From: Paraburkholderia rhynchosiae
GTDB taxonomy: Bacteria; Pseudomonadota; Gammaproteobacteria; Burkholderiales; Burkholderiaceae
Reading direction: 5' to 3'
DNA length: 59,321 nucleotides
NCBI RefSeq assembly: GCF_002879865.1
Contig: NZ_PNXY01000035.1
Coordinates: 1-59,321, forward strand
The notes under the pieces are model-generated. The model was given only the letters and a program-made list of their open reading frames with translations. It was not told the DNA's origin and did no database searches. Positions 50,318 to 58,903 of the stretch are shown here, piece by piece (position 1 is the first letter of the stretch; each line of letters opens with the position of its first letter). Made by a program: the position numbers and the translations under genes.

Positions 50318-50926
50318 TCAGACGGTTTCCGAGCTCAATCCGTGGTCCACCATGCTTACGACTTGCTCCGCAAATTCCCTGTAGCCCATGCGTCCGTCCG
50401 GCTTGAGCCAGGTGAACGTCCAGTTGATCATGCCGAACACCATCATCGTGAGGGCGGTCTGGTTTTCGCGCGTGGCGCGCCCCGGATAAGCGCGCGCCAG
50501 TTGACGCGCGAAGGCCGCCACGACGTCGCGCTGACGGTTCAGGATCACCTCGCGCTGGGTGTCGACGAGATACTTCACGTCATTGAGCAGCGCGACGTGC
50601 CGGCTGTGCGACGTTTCATATTCGGAAAGAAACGCCCGAATCAGCTCTGCGAACGTCTCGCGCTCCGTCAGGCCGCGGCGCTGGCTCGCGCCCTCCACTT
50701 CGGCGATGATCAGCATCAGCCGTTTGGTGTAGCGGTCCAGTAAATCGAAGAGGATTGCTTCCTTGCTCGCGTAGTAGTGATAGAGGCGCGCTTTCGACGT
50801 GCCGCTCGCCGCAGCAAGGTCTGACATCGACGTGCTCGGGTAGCTCGTCTGCGCGAACTTGGCCGCGGCTAGCTCGAGAATCTGTTCGCGCTGGGTTTCG
50901 TGGTCGGGGGCTCGGGTGCGGGCCAT
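50318..50926 (-). CDS. paaR: TetR-family regulator, probable PaaR
   Basis: The 202-residue regulator starts at ATG 50926 (MARTRAPDHETQREQIL). Residues 10-60 form the TetR helix-turn-helix (MSDLAAASGTSKARLYHYYASK); the rest is the helical ligand domain. In Burkholderia the phenylacetate operon is controlled by a TetR-type PaaR responding to phenylacetyl-CoA, and this gene is close to paaABCDE, separated only by the DUF1835-like gene. The paa promoter contains a perfect 16-bp palindrome of suitable form. The symbol rests on this context. Confidence 0.8.
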   Translation of the reverse strand: MARTRAPDHETQREQILELAAAKFAQTSYPSTSMSDLAAASGTSKARLYHYYASKEAILFDLLDRYTKRLMLIIAEVEGASQRRGLTERETFAELIRAFLSEYETSHSRHVALLNDVKYLVDTQREVILNRQRDVVAAFARQLARAYPGRATRENQTALTMMVFGMINWTFTWLKPDGRMGYREFAEQVVSMVDHGLSSETV

Positions 50927-50940
50927 GGTCGTCTGTTTTA

Positions 50941-51753
50941 TTAGTGTGGACAAGGGGCGAGCGCGGCGCACAACTCCAGTGTGCGCCATGCGCCGGCGTC
51001 GCCGCGCAGCTTGATGCGCCGCATCGCGGCCAGTTCGCGCAAACGCCATAGCACAATGCTGTCGCTGACGAGGAACCACAACTCCGCGGTCATGACTTCG
51101 GCGGCCACGCGCGCGGCCGGCTGCCAGTCCGCAGTGACGTGCTCGAGTATCAGCGCGTCGAGATCAGCGAAGCTCCCGCTTGTGAACGTGTTGTCGCGCC
51201 AGCGCCGGGTTTCGCCGTTCGCCTGTTTGGCTTCCTGCCATTCGAGCGCGAGCCGGCTGATGCGCAGCACGGAGATGGGCGCGGCGTCAGGCAAGCGGGC
51301 CTGCAATACGGCCGGCGCGAACATGCCCACGGATGTTGCTCGATCCCTGCGGCTGTGCGCCCACGCGCCGGTGTCGGTGAGATCGCGAATCGACAGACGC
51401 ACTTCGTTCAGGCACCGCGGACTATTGCGCAGGTAATAGCACACACGGCGCAGCATCAATTGGTCGGACGCGCTTTCGCCGTGCCACACCACTAGATTGG
51501 CTTCCTCACGCGCGATTTTTTGCAGCGCCGCGGCCTGCTGACGGAATTCGCGGATGAAATCGCGCTTCGTGTCGGCGCTGATGCGGTCCCAGAATGCCGC
51601 CCGCACTTCTGGCCCGTCGTCGATACCGCGCAAAGGTCCGACCGCCAGATCGTCGCGCAATGCGTGCACGCGGTCGTCGCGGCCCGCTTCGCGCAACGCG
51701 GTGCGCAGTGATTCCGCGGCGACATCGCCGTTGGTGAGATGGATCGTGCTCAT
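50941..51753 (-). CDS. DUF1835-like protein upstream of paaR
   Basis: The 270-residue soluble protein opens MSTIHLTNGDVAAESLRTA, followed by LRDDLAVGPLRGID, the start of the DUF1835 fold. The second half with WRDNTFTSGSFADLDALILEH resembles DUF3658. It ends 14 bases before the paaR start on the same strand, so the two are co-transcribed. The function of DUF1835 proteins is unknown. The ribosome-binding site before the ATG is weak. Confidence 0.8.
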   Translation of the reverse strand: MSTIHLTNGDVAAESLRTALREAGRDDRVHALRDDLAVGPLRGIDDGPEVRAAFWDRISADTKRDFIREFRQQAAALQKIAREEANLVVWHGESASDQLMLRRVCYYLRNSPRCLNEVRLSIRDLTDTGAWAHSRRDRATSVGMFAPAVLQARLPDAAPISVLRISRLALEWQEAKQANGETRRWRDNTFTSGSFADLDALILEHVTADWQPAARVAAEVMTAELWFLVSDSIVLWRLRELAAMRRIKLRGDAGAWRTLELCAALAPCPH

Positions 51754-51784
51754 CGGCCGTGAGGGGACTCTTTCTAGGCGATTG

Positions 51785-51840
51785 ACAAAAGGGCCGCTCG
51801 CCAGCCGGACAAAACTGTCCGATTGCGAGCGGCCCCTAGT
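51785..51840 (-). terminator. terminator of the paa operon
   Basis: GGGCCGCTCGC (51791-51801) pairs with GCGAGCGGCCC (51825-51835), enclosing a second stem CGGAC/GTCCG. On the minus strand it runs into T bases. It lies about 55 bases after the paaE stop. Confidence 0.85.
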
Positions 51841-51895
51841 GTAAGCGGATCGCGGAACGGCTCAAAGCATCACGGGCACTATGTCTTATGCACGC

Positions 51896-52984
51896 TCAAC
51901 GTTCGTCGTAGCTCACCACCACGCGATCGCTGACCGGATGGCATTGGCACGTCAGCACGAAACCATCGCGGATTTCGTGCTCTTCGAGCGTGTAGTTCTT
52001 TTCCATTTTCACCTCGCCTTCCAGCACTTTCGCGCGGCAGGTGCAGCAAACGCCGCCTTTGCATGCGTACGGCAGCGCAAGTCCGGCGCGCAGGCCGACG
52101 TCGAGCACGCTAACGCCCTGATACGGCAGGCGCAGCTTGCGGCGCTTGCCGTCGAGCACGATTTCGAGGTCGGCAGCGGGCGTGTCTTCGGTGATTTCGA
52201 CGGGCGGCACGCCCGCTTGCGGCAGCGGCGAACCGAAGCGCTCCACATGCACTTTTTCCGGCGGCACGCCCGCAGCTTTCAGCGCGGCCTCGGCGGCATC
52301 CATCATCGGCGCGGGGCCGCAAATGAAGGCTTCGTCGATCGAATCGGCCGGCACGAGGTTTTCAATGAAAGCCGCGCACTTTCGCTCGTCGAGCACGCCG
52401 TTGAACAGTTCGACGTCCTGCAAGTCGTCGGACAGCACGTGATACAGCACGAAGCGGTTCATGAAGCGGTTTTTCAGGTCTTCGAGCTCTTCGGCGAACA
52501 TGATCTGATCGACGCTGCGGTTGCCGTACACGAGCGTGAAGGTGCTGCGCGGCTCGACTTCGAGCGTCGTCTTGATGATGGCCAGCACTGGCGTAATGCC
52601 GGAGCCGCCGGAGAACGCGACGTATTGCTGACCGAGATCTGCGTTCAGGTGCGTGAAGAAGCGTCCGTCCGGCGTCATGACGTCAATCGTGTGGCCCGGC
52701 TGCAGCGTGTCGAACGCGAAGTTGGAGAAGCGGCCGCCGCGCACGCGCTTGATGCCGATGCGCAGTTCGCCGTCGCGGTCATAGTCTGTCACGCCGACGC
52801 AAATCGAATACGAACGGCGCGTCTCTTCCCCGTCGATGTGCGTCTTCAGCGTGACGAACTGTCCTTGCGTGAAGCGATAAAGCTTGCGCAGTTCGACAGG
52901 GACTTCGAAGGCGACTGAGACAGCGTCGGCGGTTTCGGGCCGCACTTCGCGGATACGCAGCGGATGAAATTGCGGGGTGGCCAT
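51896..52984 (-). CDS. paaE: phenylacetyl-CoA epoxidase reductase subunit
   Basis: The 362-residue protein starts at ATG 52984. An N-terminal FAD domain (RRSYSICVGV near 56) is followed by an NADPH-binding domain (FSGGSGITPVLAI near 115, FICGPAPMM near 222) and a C-terminal plant-type 2Fe-2S ferredoxin (CKGGVCCTC near 306 and a fourth Cys in LTCQC). It passes electrons from NADPH to the PaaA di-iron centre. It is the last gene of the operon, one base after paaD. Confidence 0.94.
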   Translation of the reverse strand: MATPQFHPLRIREVRPETADAVSVAFEVPVELRKLYRFTQGQFVTLKTHIDGEETRRSYSICVGVTDYDRDGELRIGIKRVRGGRFSNFAFDTLQPGHTIDVMTPDGRFFTHLNADLGQQYVAFSGGSGITPVLAIIKTTLEVEPRSTFTLVYGNRSVDQIMFAEELEDLKNRFMNRFVLYHVLSDDLQDVELFNGVLDERKCAAFIENLVPADSIDEAFICGPAPMMDAAEAALKAAGVPPEKVHVERFGSPLPQAGVPPVEITEDTPAADLEIVLDGKRRKLRLPYQGVSVLDVGLRAGLALPYACKGGVCCTCRAKVLEGEVKMEKNYTLEEHEIRDGFVLTCQCHPVSDRVVVSYDER

Positions 52985-52985
52985 A

Positions 52986-53531
52986 TCAGTACGGTTTGAA
53001 ATAGTCGAAGGGTTCACGGCAATCCAGGCAGCGGTACAAGGCTTTGCAAGCGGTCGAGCCGAATTGCGCAAGACGTTCGGTATGCGCCGAGCCGCACTGC
53101 GGACAGCACGGTGCGGGCAGCGCGCGCGGCACGAAGCGCAGCACTTTTTCCTGTGATACCGCCGCCGAACCACAATTGCCCGTGGGCGGCGCAATGCCGT
53201 AGGCGCGCAGCTTTTCGCGGGCGTCGGCGGTCATCCAGTCGGTGGTCCACGCCGGCGCGAGCACGGTGGCGATCCGGTAAGGCTTGAGTTCGGCGACATC
53301 GAGCGCATAAGCGACGTCTTCCGCGATCTGGGACATTGCCGGGCAACCGGAATAGGTCGGCGTGATCACGACTTCGAGTACACCGTCGGCGGCGCGCCGG
53401 ACGTCACGCAAGATGCCGAGCTCGCGAATCGAGACCACTGGAATCTCCGGATCAGGCACCGTTTCGAGCGCCGCCCACGCGCGTTCGAGCGTGGCGTCGG
53501 CTTCGTGAGTTGCAGTCGAGGTGATCATCAT
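52986..53531 (-). CDS. paaD: phenylacetate pathway Fe-S assembly protein PaaD
   Basis: The 181-residue protein starts at ATG 53531 (53528 is equally possible). The N-terminal MIP18/DUF59 fold is marked by VPDPEIPVVSIRELGI near 26 and TYSGCPAMSQIA near 59. The C-terminal zinc-ribbon-like part has CCPQCG, a Cys in STACKALYRC and CLDC. PaaD is needed for maturation of the epoxidase system. It lies 13 bases after paaC. Confidence 0.92.
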   Translation of the reverse strand: MMITSTATHEADATLERAWAALETVPDPEIPVVSIRELGILRDVRRAADGVLEVVITPTYSGCPAMSQIAEDVAYALDVAELKPYRIATVLAPAWTTDWMTADAREKLRAYGIAPPTGNCGSAAVSQEKVLRFVPRALPAPCCPQCGSAHTERLAQFGSTACKALYRCLDCREPFDYFKPY

Positions 53532-53544
53532 CAAATTACCCGTA

Positions 53545-54348
53545 TTACCAGGTGGCGCCGGGATGCTGGCGCGCAACGCTTTGCATTTCAGCCAGTACGA
53601 AGCCCATGTGTTCGGAATGCTCGCCGTGCTTGCCGGTCGTGATGTGCTTGACCGCCTCGGGCAGTTTCAACGTGGCTTGCTCGAGCGTCGCGCGAACATC
53701 GTCGAGCCATGCGGCTTCGAAGTCCGCGGTTAGCGGCCCGATGCCTGCCGCGGCGATCGTTTCTTCGACGTTGTCAGTGCTGAAGAACTCGCGTGTGTAC
53801 GGCATCAGATAGTCCAGCGCGGCCTGCGCACGACGATGCGATTCGTCAGTGCCGTCGCCGAAACGGATCAGCCACTCGCTTGCGTGATGCACGTGGTAGC
53901 TCGTTTCCTTGACCGACTTCGACGCGATTGCGGCCAGTTGCGGGTCCGTCGATTGGGCGAGCGCCGTCCACAGATGTGCCATCAGCGTCGAGTACAGGAA
54001 GTTGCGCACGATCGTGACCGCGTAGTCCTTCTCGGCTTGGGCAGTAGCGGACAGCGGACCGAAGTGCGGCAGTTCGGCCAGCGTGTAGTTCGCGAATTCC
54101 CGCTCGGCGCGGAAGTACGCGTAATCGTCTTCCGTGCGGGTGTTGCCGGTGAGTTGCTGTTCGAGCGAAGCCGCGTGCGTGTACAGCAGGCGCGCCTGGC
54201 CGATCAGGTCGAGACTCATGTTCGACAGCGCGATGTCTTCTTCGAGAATCGGGCCGTGGCCGCACCACTCGCTATTGCGCTGACCGAGGATCAGCGCGGT
54301 ATCGGCGAGGCGCAGCACGTACTGCAGATGTTCAGGCGTAGTCTTCAT
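53545..54348 (-). CDS. paaC: phenylacetyl-CoA epoxidase structural subunit
   Basis: The 267-residue helical protein has the ferritin-like fold but is the structural partner of PaaA. It is seen by SEWCGHGPILEEDIALSNM near 26, REFANYTLAELPHFG near 83 and HHASEWLIRFGDGTDES near 154. It forms the (PaaAC)2 core that epoxidises the ring of phenylacetyl-CoA. It begins eight bases after paaB. Confidence 0.94.
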   Translation of the reverse strand: MKTTPEHLQYVLRLADTALILGQRNSEWCGHGPILEEDIALSNMSLDLIGQARLLYTHAASLEQQLTGNTRTEDDYAYFRAEREFANYTLAELPHFGPLSATAQAEKDYAVTIVRNFLYSTLMAHLWTALAQSTDPQLAAIASKSVKETSYHVHHASEWLIRFGDGTDESHRRAQAALDYLMPYTREFFSTDNVEETIAAAGIGPLTADFEAAWLDDVRATLEQATLKLPEAVKHITTGKHGEHSEHMGFVLAEMQSVARQHPGATW

Positions 54349-54356
54349 GGCCGCGC

Positions 54357-54641
54357 TTACATGTGGTTGACTTCGTCGGGGAGCGTGTAGAACGTGGGGT
54401 GGCGATAGATCTTGTCGCTCGCCGGTTCGAACAGCTCGGCCTTGTCTTGCGGCGCGGACGCCGTGATCGCCGAAGACGGCACGACCCAGATGCTGACGCC
54501 TTCCTGGCGGCGCGTGTAGACGTCGCGCGCCATGCGCAGCGCCATTTGCGCGTCGGCGGCGTGCAGACTTCCGCAGTGTTTATGGTCGAGTCCCTGCTTG
54601 CTGCGCACGAAGACTTCCCAAATCGGCCATTCCTTGTTCAT
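54357..54641 (-). CDS. paaB: phenylacetyl-CoA epoxidase subunit PaaB
   Basis: This 94-residue subunit contains WEVFVRSKQGLDHKHCGSLH and the later ARDVYTRRQEGVSIWVVPS, both highly conserved. AGGAG stands directly upstream of the ATG. PaaB bridges two PaaAC units in the complex. Confidence 0.95.
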   Translation of the reverse strand: MNKEWPIWEVFVRSKQGLDHKHCGSLHAADAQMALRMARDVYTRRQEGVSIWVVPSSAITASAPQDKAELFEPASDKIYRHPTFYTLPDEVNHM

Positions 54642-54679
54642 TCCTGATCTCCTGAGTCTTTGCCTGGCTGCCGCGTCTG

Positions 54680-55678
54680 TCAGGCGGCGTGCTGTTGTGC
54701 GCGCTGGCGCTGCTTTTCGGCGTGGGCGAGGGCGGCTTCGCGAACCCAGTCGCCCTCGTTATGAGCTTTGACGCGGGTGGCAAGACGCTCGCGATTGCAC
54801 GGCCCGTCGCCGTTCACGACGCGCCAGAATTCTTCCCAGTCGATGTCGCCGTAGTCGTAATGGCCGCGCGCCTCGTTCCATTTCAAGTCCGGGTCGGGCA
54901 GCGTGACGCCGAGCACCTTCGCCTGATCGACGGTGGCGTCGACGAATTTCTGGCGCAGGTCGTCGTTGGAAATGCGCTTGATGCCCCATTTCGACGACTG
55001 ATTGCTGTGGATCGAGTCCTTGTCGCTCGGGCCGAACATCATCAGCACTGGCCACCACCAGCGGTTCACGGCTTGCTGGACCAGTTCGCGTTGGGCTTCG
55101 GTGCCAGACATCATCGCCATCAGCGCGTCGAAACCCTGGCGCTGGTGGAACGACTCTTCCTTGCAGATGCGGATCATGGCGCGTGCATACGGGCCGTAGG
55201 TGCAACGGCACAAGGGGATCTGATTCATGATCGCCGCGCCGTCGACCAGCCAGCCGATCACGCCCACATCCGCCCACGTAGGCGTCGGGTAATTGAAGAT
55301 ACTCGAATACTTGGCCTTGCCGGAATGCAGCGCCGCGACCAACTGGTCGCGCGAGACACCGAGCGTTTCGGCCGCGCTATACAGATAGAGACCGTGGCCG
55401 GCTTCATCCTGCACTTTGGCAAGCAGGATCGCTTTGCGCTTGAGGCTTGGAGCGCGGGTGATCCAGTTGCCTTCCGGCAGCATGCCGACGATCTCCGAGT
55501 GCGCGTGCTGCGAGATCTGGCGCACCAGAGTCTTGCGGTAAGCCTCGGGCATCCAGTCTTGCGGCTCGATCTTGCCGTCGGCGGCCATCACGATATCGAA
55601 TTGTTCCTGATCCGGCGATGTCGCGCCCGCCTCCGGCGGAGCCACGTTGCCGGGAATATCCAGGGATTGCGTGTACAT
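54680..55678 (-). CDS. paaA: phenylacetyl-CoA epoxidase catalytic subunit
   Basis: The 332-residue di-iron monooxygenase is the first gene of the operon. The iron ligands lie in DEAGHGLYLYSAAETLG near 91 and in EESFHQRQGFDAL near 173. It epoxidises phenylacetyl-CoA to the 1,2-epoxide, the entry reaction of the pathway. Its promoter contains a TATACT -10 and a perfect palindrome (55723-55738). Confidence 0.95.
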   Translation of the reverse strand: MYTQSLDIPGNVAPPEAGATSPDQEQFDIVMAADGKIEPQDWMPEAYRKTLVRQISQHAHSEIVGMLPEGNWITRAPSLKRKAILLAKVQDEAGHGLYLYSAAETLGVSRDQLVAALHSGKAKYSSIFNYPTPTWADVGVIGWLVDGAAIMNQIPLCRCTYGPYARAMIRICKEESFHQRQGFDALMAMMSGTEAQRELVQQAVNRWWWPVLMMFGPSDKDSIHSNQSSKWGIKRISNDDLRQKFVDATVDQAKVLGVTLPDPDLKWNEARGHYDYGDIDWEEFWRVVNGDGPCNRERLATRVKAHNEGDWVREAALAHAEKQRQRAQQHAA

Positions 55679-55712
55679 AGGACGCTCTCTGCGGAAGTTG
55701 TCGAGTCCGCAC

Positions 55713-55744
55713 AGTATAAGCCAACCGACCGGTCGGTTAATAAA
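55713..55744 (-). promoter_or_regulatory. paaA promoter with PaaR-type operator
   Basis: On the minus strand TATACT (55718-55713) is a perfect-looking -10. AACCGACCGGTCGGTT (55723-55738) is a perfect 16-bp palindrome placed exactly where the spacer between -35 and -10 would be. A repressor bound here would block RNA polymerase, consistent with TetR-type PaaR. Confidence 0.7.
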
Positions 55745-55888
55745 TTTTTTTTGAGACGGCTCGGTGCACCAATAGTGGCGATGTCATCGCAGCAGCCGTC
55801 TGGCCGTGCCGACGCCCCGCGCCGGCGCTTAACCTATAAAATTGCGAATTGGCCGCGATTGGCGGCCTCCCTGCATCCCCCGGTACTC

Positions 55889-57514
55889 ATGTTACGTCTA
55901 AGCGAAATCAAACTCCCGCTCGATCATCCCGAGGGTGCTCTCGAAGCCGCCGTCCGCGCGCGCCTCGCGGAATTCGGTGTGCCCCGTGACGGGCTCGTCC
56001 GATACACGGTGTTCCGGCGCGCGCACGATGCGCGCAAGCGCGCCGACATCAAGCTCACCTATATCGTCGACGTCGAGGTCACGGATGAACAAGCCGCGCT
56101 CAAGCGGATTGCCGATGTGCCGCACTGCGGCGTCACGCCCGACATGACGTACCGGTTTGTCGCCAAGGCGCCGGCGCAGCTCACCGCGCTGCGTCCGGTG
56201 GTGATAGGCATGGGGCCGTGCGGACTCTTTGCTGGGCTGATCCTCGCGCAAATGGGCTTCCGGCCGATCATTCTCGAGCGGGGCAAAGCGGTGCGCGAGC
56301 GCACCAAGGACACTTTCGGCCTATGGCGAAAGTCGGTCCTGAACCCTGAATCGAACGTGCAGTTCGGCGAAGGCGGCGCGGGCACGTTTTCGGACGGCAA
56401 GTTGTACAGCCAGATCAAGGATCCGAAACATTACGGTCGCAAAGTGCTGGACGAATTCGTCCGTGCGGGTGCACCGGAAGACATTCTGTATTTGAGCCGG
56501 CCTCATATTGGCACATTCCGCCTTGTGAGCATGGTCGAGAAGATGCGCGCGAACATTCACGAACTCGGCGGCGAAGTGCGTTTCGAGACTCGCGTGGACG
56601 ATATCGACATCGATCAGGGCAAGGTACGCGGCCTGAAGCTGTCAACGGGCGAAACGCTGCGCTGCGATCACGTCGTGCTGGCGGTCGGTCACAGCGCGCG
56701 CGACACCTTCGAGATGCTGCACAGTCGCGGTGTGTTTATGGAAGCCAAGCCGTTCTCGCTCGGGTTTCGGATTGAACATCCGCAGGGGGTGATCGACCGT
56801 AGCCGGTTCGGCAAATTCGCGGGACACAAACAGTTGGGCGCGGCCGATTACAAGGTGGTGCATCACTGCAGTAACGGCCGCGCGGTCTACAGCTTCTGCA
56901 TGTGCCCGGGGGGTACCGTGGTTGCGGCGACGTCGGAGGCCGGCCGCGTCGTGACCAACGGCATGAGCCAGTACTCGAGGGCCGAGCGCAATGCCAACGC
57001 GGGAATCGTCGTGGGCATTACGCCGGACGACTATCCGGGCGGGCCGCTCGCCGGTATTGCGTTTCAGCGTAAATGGGAAGAGCGGGCGTTCGAGCTCGGC
57101 GGCCGCAACTATATGGCGCCAGGCCAACTGGTCGGCGACTTCATTGCCGGCAAGCCGTCGACGTCGCTCGGTTCCGTCGTGCCGTCGTACAAGCCGGGCG
57201 TGCATCCCACGGACCTCAGCACCGCGCTGCCCGACTACGTTGTCGAGGCGATTCGCGAAGCCTTACCGCAGATGGAGAAAAAGATCGCTGGGTTCGCGAT
57301 GCATGACGCGGTGCTGACGGGCGTCGAAACGCGCACGTCGTCGCCGATTCGGGTGCGTCGCCGCGACGATTATCAGAGCATCAATGTCGAGGGCCTGTAT
57401 CCGGCGGGAGAGGGCGCGGGTTACGCCGGTGGGATCTATTCGGCTGCGATCGACGGGATTGAAGTGGCCGAAGCGCTCGCTTTGAGCATGAGTCGGGCGC
57501 AAGCGGCCGCTTGA
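55889..57514 (+). CDS. FAD-dependent oxidoreductase of unknown substrate
   Basis: The 541-residue protein starts at ATG 55889 (MLRLSEIKLPLDHPEGAL). The N-terminal 90 residues are a separate small domain. A Rossmann FAD motif VVIGMGPCGLFAGLILA starts near 103, and FGEGGAGTFSDGKLYS near 151 and the C-terminal GLYPAGEGAGYAGGI complete the FAD site. This layout is that of the widespread conserved FAD oxidoreductases sometimes labelled as dehydrogenases; the substrate is unknown. It is divergent from paaA and has no clear operon partner. Confidence 0.83.
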   Translation: MLRLSEIKLPLDHPEGALEAAVRARLAEFGVPRDGLVRYTVFRRAHDARKRADIKLTYIVDVEVTDEQAALKRIADVPHCGVTPDMTYRFVAKAPAQLTALRPVVIGMGPCGLFAGLILAQMGFRPIILERGKAVRERTKDTFGLWRKSVLNPESNVQFGEGGAGTFSDGKLYSQIKDPKHYGRKVLDEFVRAGAPEDILYLSRPHIGTFRLVSMVEKMRANIHELGGEVRFETRVDDIDIDQGKVRGLKLSTGETLRCDHVVLAVGHSARDTFEMLHSRGVFMEAKPFSLGFRIEHPQGVIDRSRFGKFAGHKQLGAADYKVVHHCSNGRAVYSFCMCPGGTVVAATSEAGRVVTNGMSQYSRAERNANAGIVVGITPDDYPGGPLAGIAFQRKWEERAFELGGRNYMAPGQLVGDFIAGKPSTSLGSVVPSYKPGVHPTDLSTALPDYVVEAIREALPQMEKKIAGFAMHDAVLTGVETRTSSPIRVRRRDDYQSINVEGLYPAGEGAGYAGGIYSAAIDGIEVAEALALSMSRAQAAA

Positions 57515-57610
57515 GTTTCGACTGTTGTGAATGCGGTCGCGCCCCGTCTGTCCGCGCCGGCTGATGCGATCGTGCACAATGCGCCTTTCGCATCGACACC
57601 GAATACTGGA

Positions 57611-58882
57611 ATGACCATTCGCTCTTTGGCTGCCGCATGCGGCGCTGCGCTGCTTTGCCAGTTTGCCGTCCATTCGACCGTCGCTGCCGCCGACGCCCCA
57701 GCGCATTGGGTCACCGCGTGGGCGACGGCGCTGCAACCCATTCCGCAGCGAGCCGATTTGCCGGCCTTGTATCGCGCGCCCGAAGTGGCTGGGCGTACGG
57801 TCCGTCAGATCGTTTATCCGACGCTGTCCGGAAAGTCCGCGCGGATTCACCTGAGCAACGAGTACGGCAAGACGCCGCTCGTGATCCAGGAGTTGCGCAT
57901 CGCGCGGTCGGCGGGTGGCGCTGCGGCTTCGCCTATTGGCGAGGCACGTGTCACATTCCGCGGCAACAGCGCCGTGACTATCCCGCCTGGCGGCGAACTC
58001 GATAGCGATCCGGTCGCGATGGATATCGCGCAGGATGCACCCTATGCCATCAGCGCGTTTATGGGGCGGGAGCAGCGTATCGTTGCGTGGCATCGCGTCT
58101 CGAACCAGATCAACTACGTTTCGGCGGCAGGAAATCACACCGCGGACGCCGGGGCAGACGCGTTTCGCGGACACTTTACGCAATATGTCTGGGTGACCGG
58201 GCTGTCGGTGGACGCGGCGCCTGGGACGACGGCGATTGCAGCAATCGGCGATTCGATTACGGACGGCATGCGTTCCAGCCTCAACCAGAATCGTCGATGG
58301 CCGGACGCGCTCGCGCGCCGGCTGGCCAGTTCGGGGAACCGGTCGACGGCGGTGGTGAATCTGGGTATCAGTGGGAATCGGCTGCTGAACGATTCTCCCT
58401 GCTATGGCGAGGCGCTGATGACACGCTTTGGTCGCGACGTGCTCGAACGGCCTGGCGTCAAGGCGGCGGTTTTGCTGATTGGCATCAACGATATCAATTT
58501 CGCGGCAATGCCCGCTCGCAGCGGCCTCGACTGCGATTTCCCTCATGCCTCGGTGACGGCGGCCGACCTGATCGCGGGGTATCAGCGTGTGATTGCGGCC
58601 GCGCGGCATGTGGGCGTAAAGGTGTTCGGAGCGACGTTGACACCGGCATCGCTGCCGCCGGAGCGGGAAAGTATCCGGCTGGCCGTCAACCAGTGGATCC
58701 GATCGAGCCATGATTTCGACGGCGTGGTGGATTTCGACGCCACGCTGCGTGATCCCGCGCAGCCGGACCGTCTGCAGCGGGGGTTCGATAGCGGCGATCA
58801 CATCCACCCGAGCGACGCCGGTTACGCCGCGATGGCTCAAGCGGTGCCTGTCGACGCGTTAGTCAACTCGACGCGGAAGTGA
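57611..58882 (+). CDS. exported SGNH/GDSL-family hydrolase
   Basis: The 423-residue protein starts at ATG 57611 (MTIRSLAAACGAALLC) with an export signal ending near VAAADA. An N-terminal beta domain is followed by the SGNH hydrolase core: Ser in IGDSITDG near 215, Gly/Asn in LGISGNRLL and LIGINDIN, and the Asp/His pair in DHIHPSDAGY near 398. The family contains esterases and acetyl-xylan or rhamnogalacturonan esterases acting in the periplasm or outside. Two tandem 13-bp repeats overlap the stop codon. Confidence 0.87.
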   Translation: MTIRSLAAACGAALLCQFAVHSTVAAADAPAHWVTAWATALQPIPQRADLPALYRAPEVAGRTVRQIVYPTLSGKSARIHLSNEYGKTPLVIQELRIARSAGGAAASPIGEARVTFRGNSAVTIPPGGELDSDPVAMDIAQDAPYAISAFMGREQRIVAWHRVSNQINYVSAAGNHTADAGADAFRGHFTQYVWVTGLSVDAAPGTTAIAAIGDSITDGMRSSLNQNRRWPDALARRLASSGNRSTAVVNLGISGNRLLNDSPCYGEALMTRFGRDVLERPGVKAAVLLIGINDINFAAMPARSGLDCDFPHASVTAADLIAGYQRVIAAARHVGVKVFGATLTPASLPPERESIRLAVNQWIRSSHDFDGVVDFDATLRDPAQPDRLQRGFDSGDHIHPSDAGYAAMAQAVPVDALVNSTRK

Positions 58883-58903
58883 GTTGCCAAAGTGAGTTGC
58901 CAA
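58878..58903 (+). repeat. tandem 13-bp direct repeat across the stop codon
   Basis: AGTGAGTTGCCAA occurs at 58878-58890 and again at 58891-58903. The first copy contains the hydrolase stop (TGA 58880-58882). It is probably a small slippage duplication. Confidence 0.7.

Noticed and set aside
54689..55888. Plus-strand frame antisense to paaA fused to the front of the FAD oxidoreductase
   Set aside because: The region before 55889 is the antisense of paaA; the true start is ATG 55889 where normal protein sequence begins.
57263..58840. 525-residue minus-strand frame opposite the SGNH hydrolase
   Set aside because: Arg-rich antisense shadow of a well-defined enzyme.
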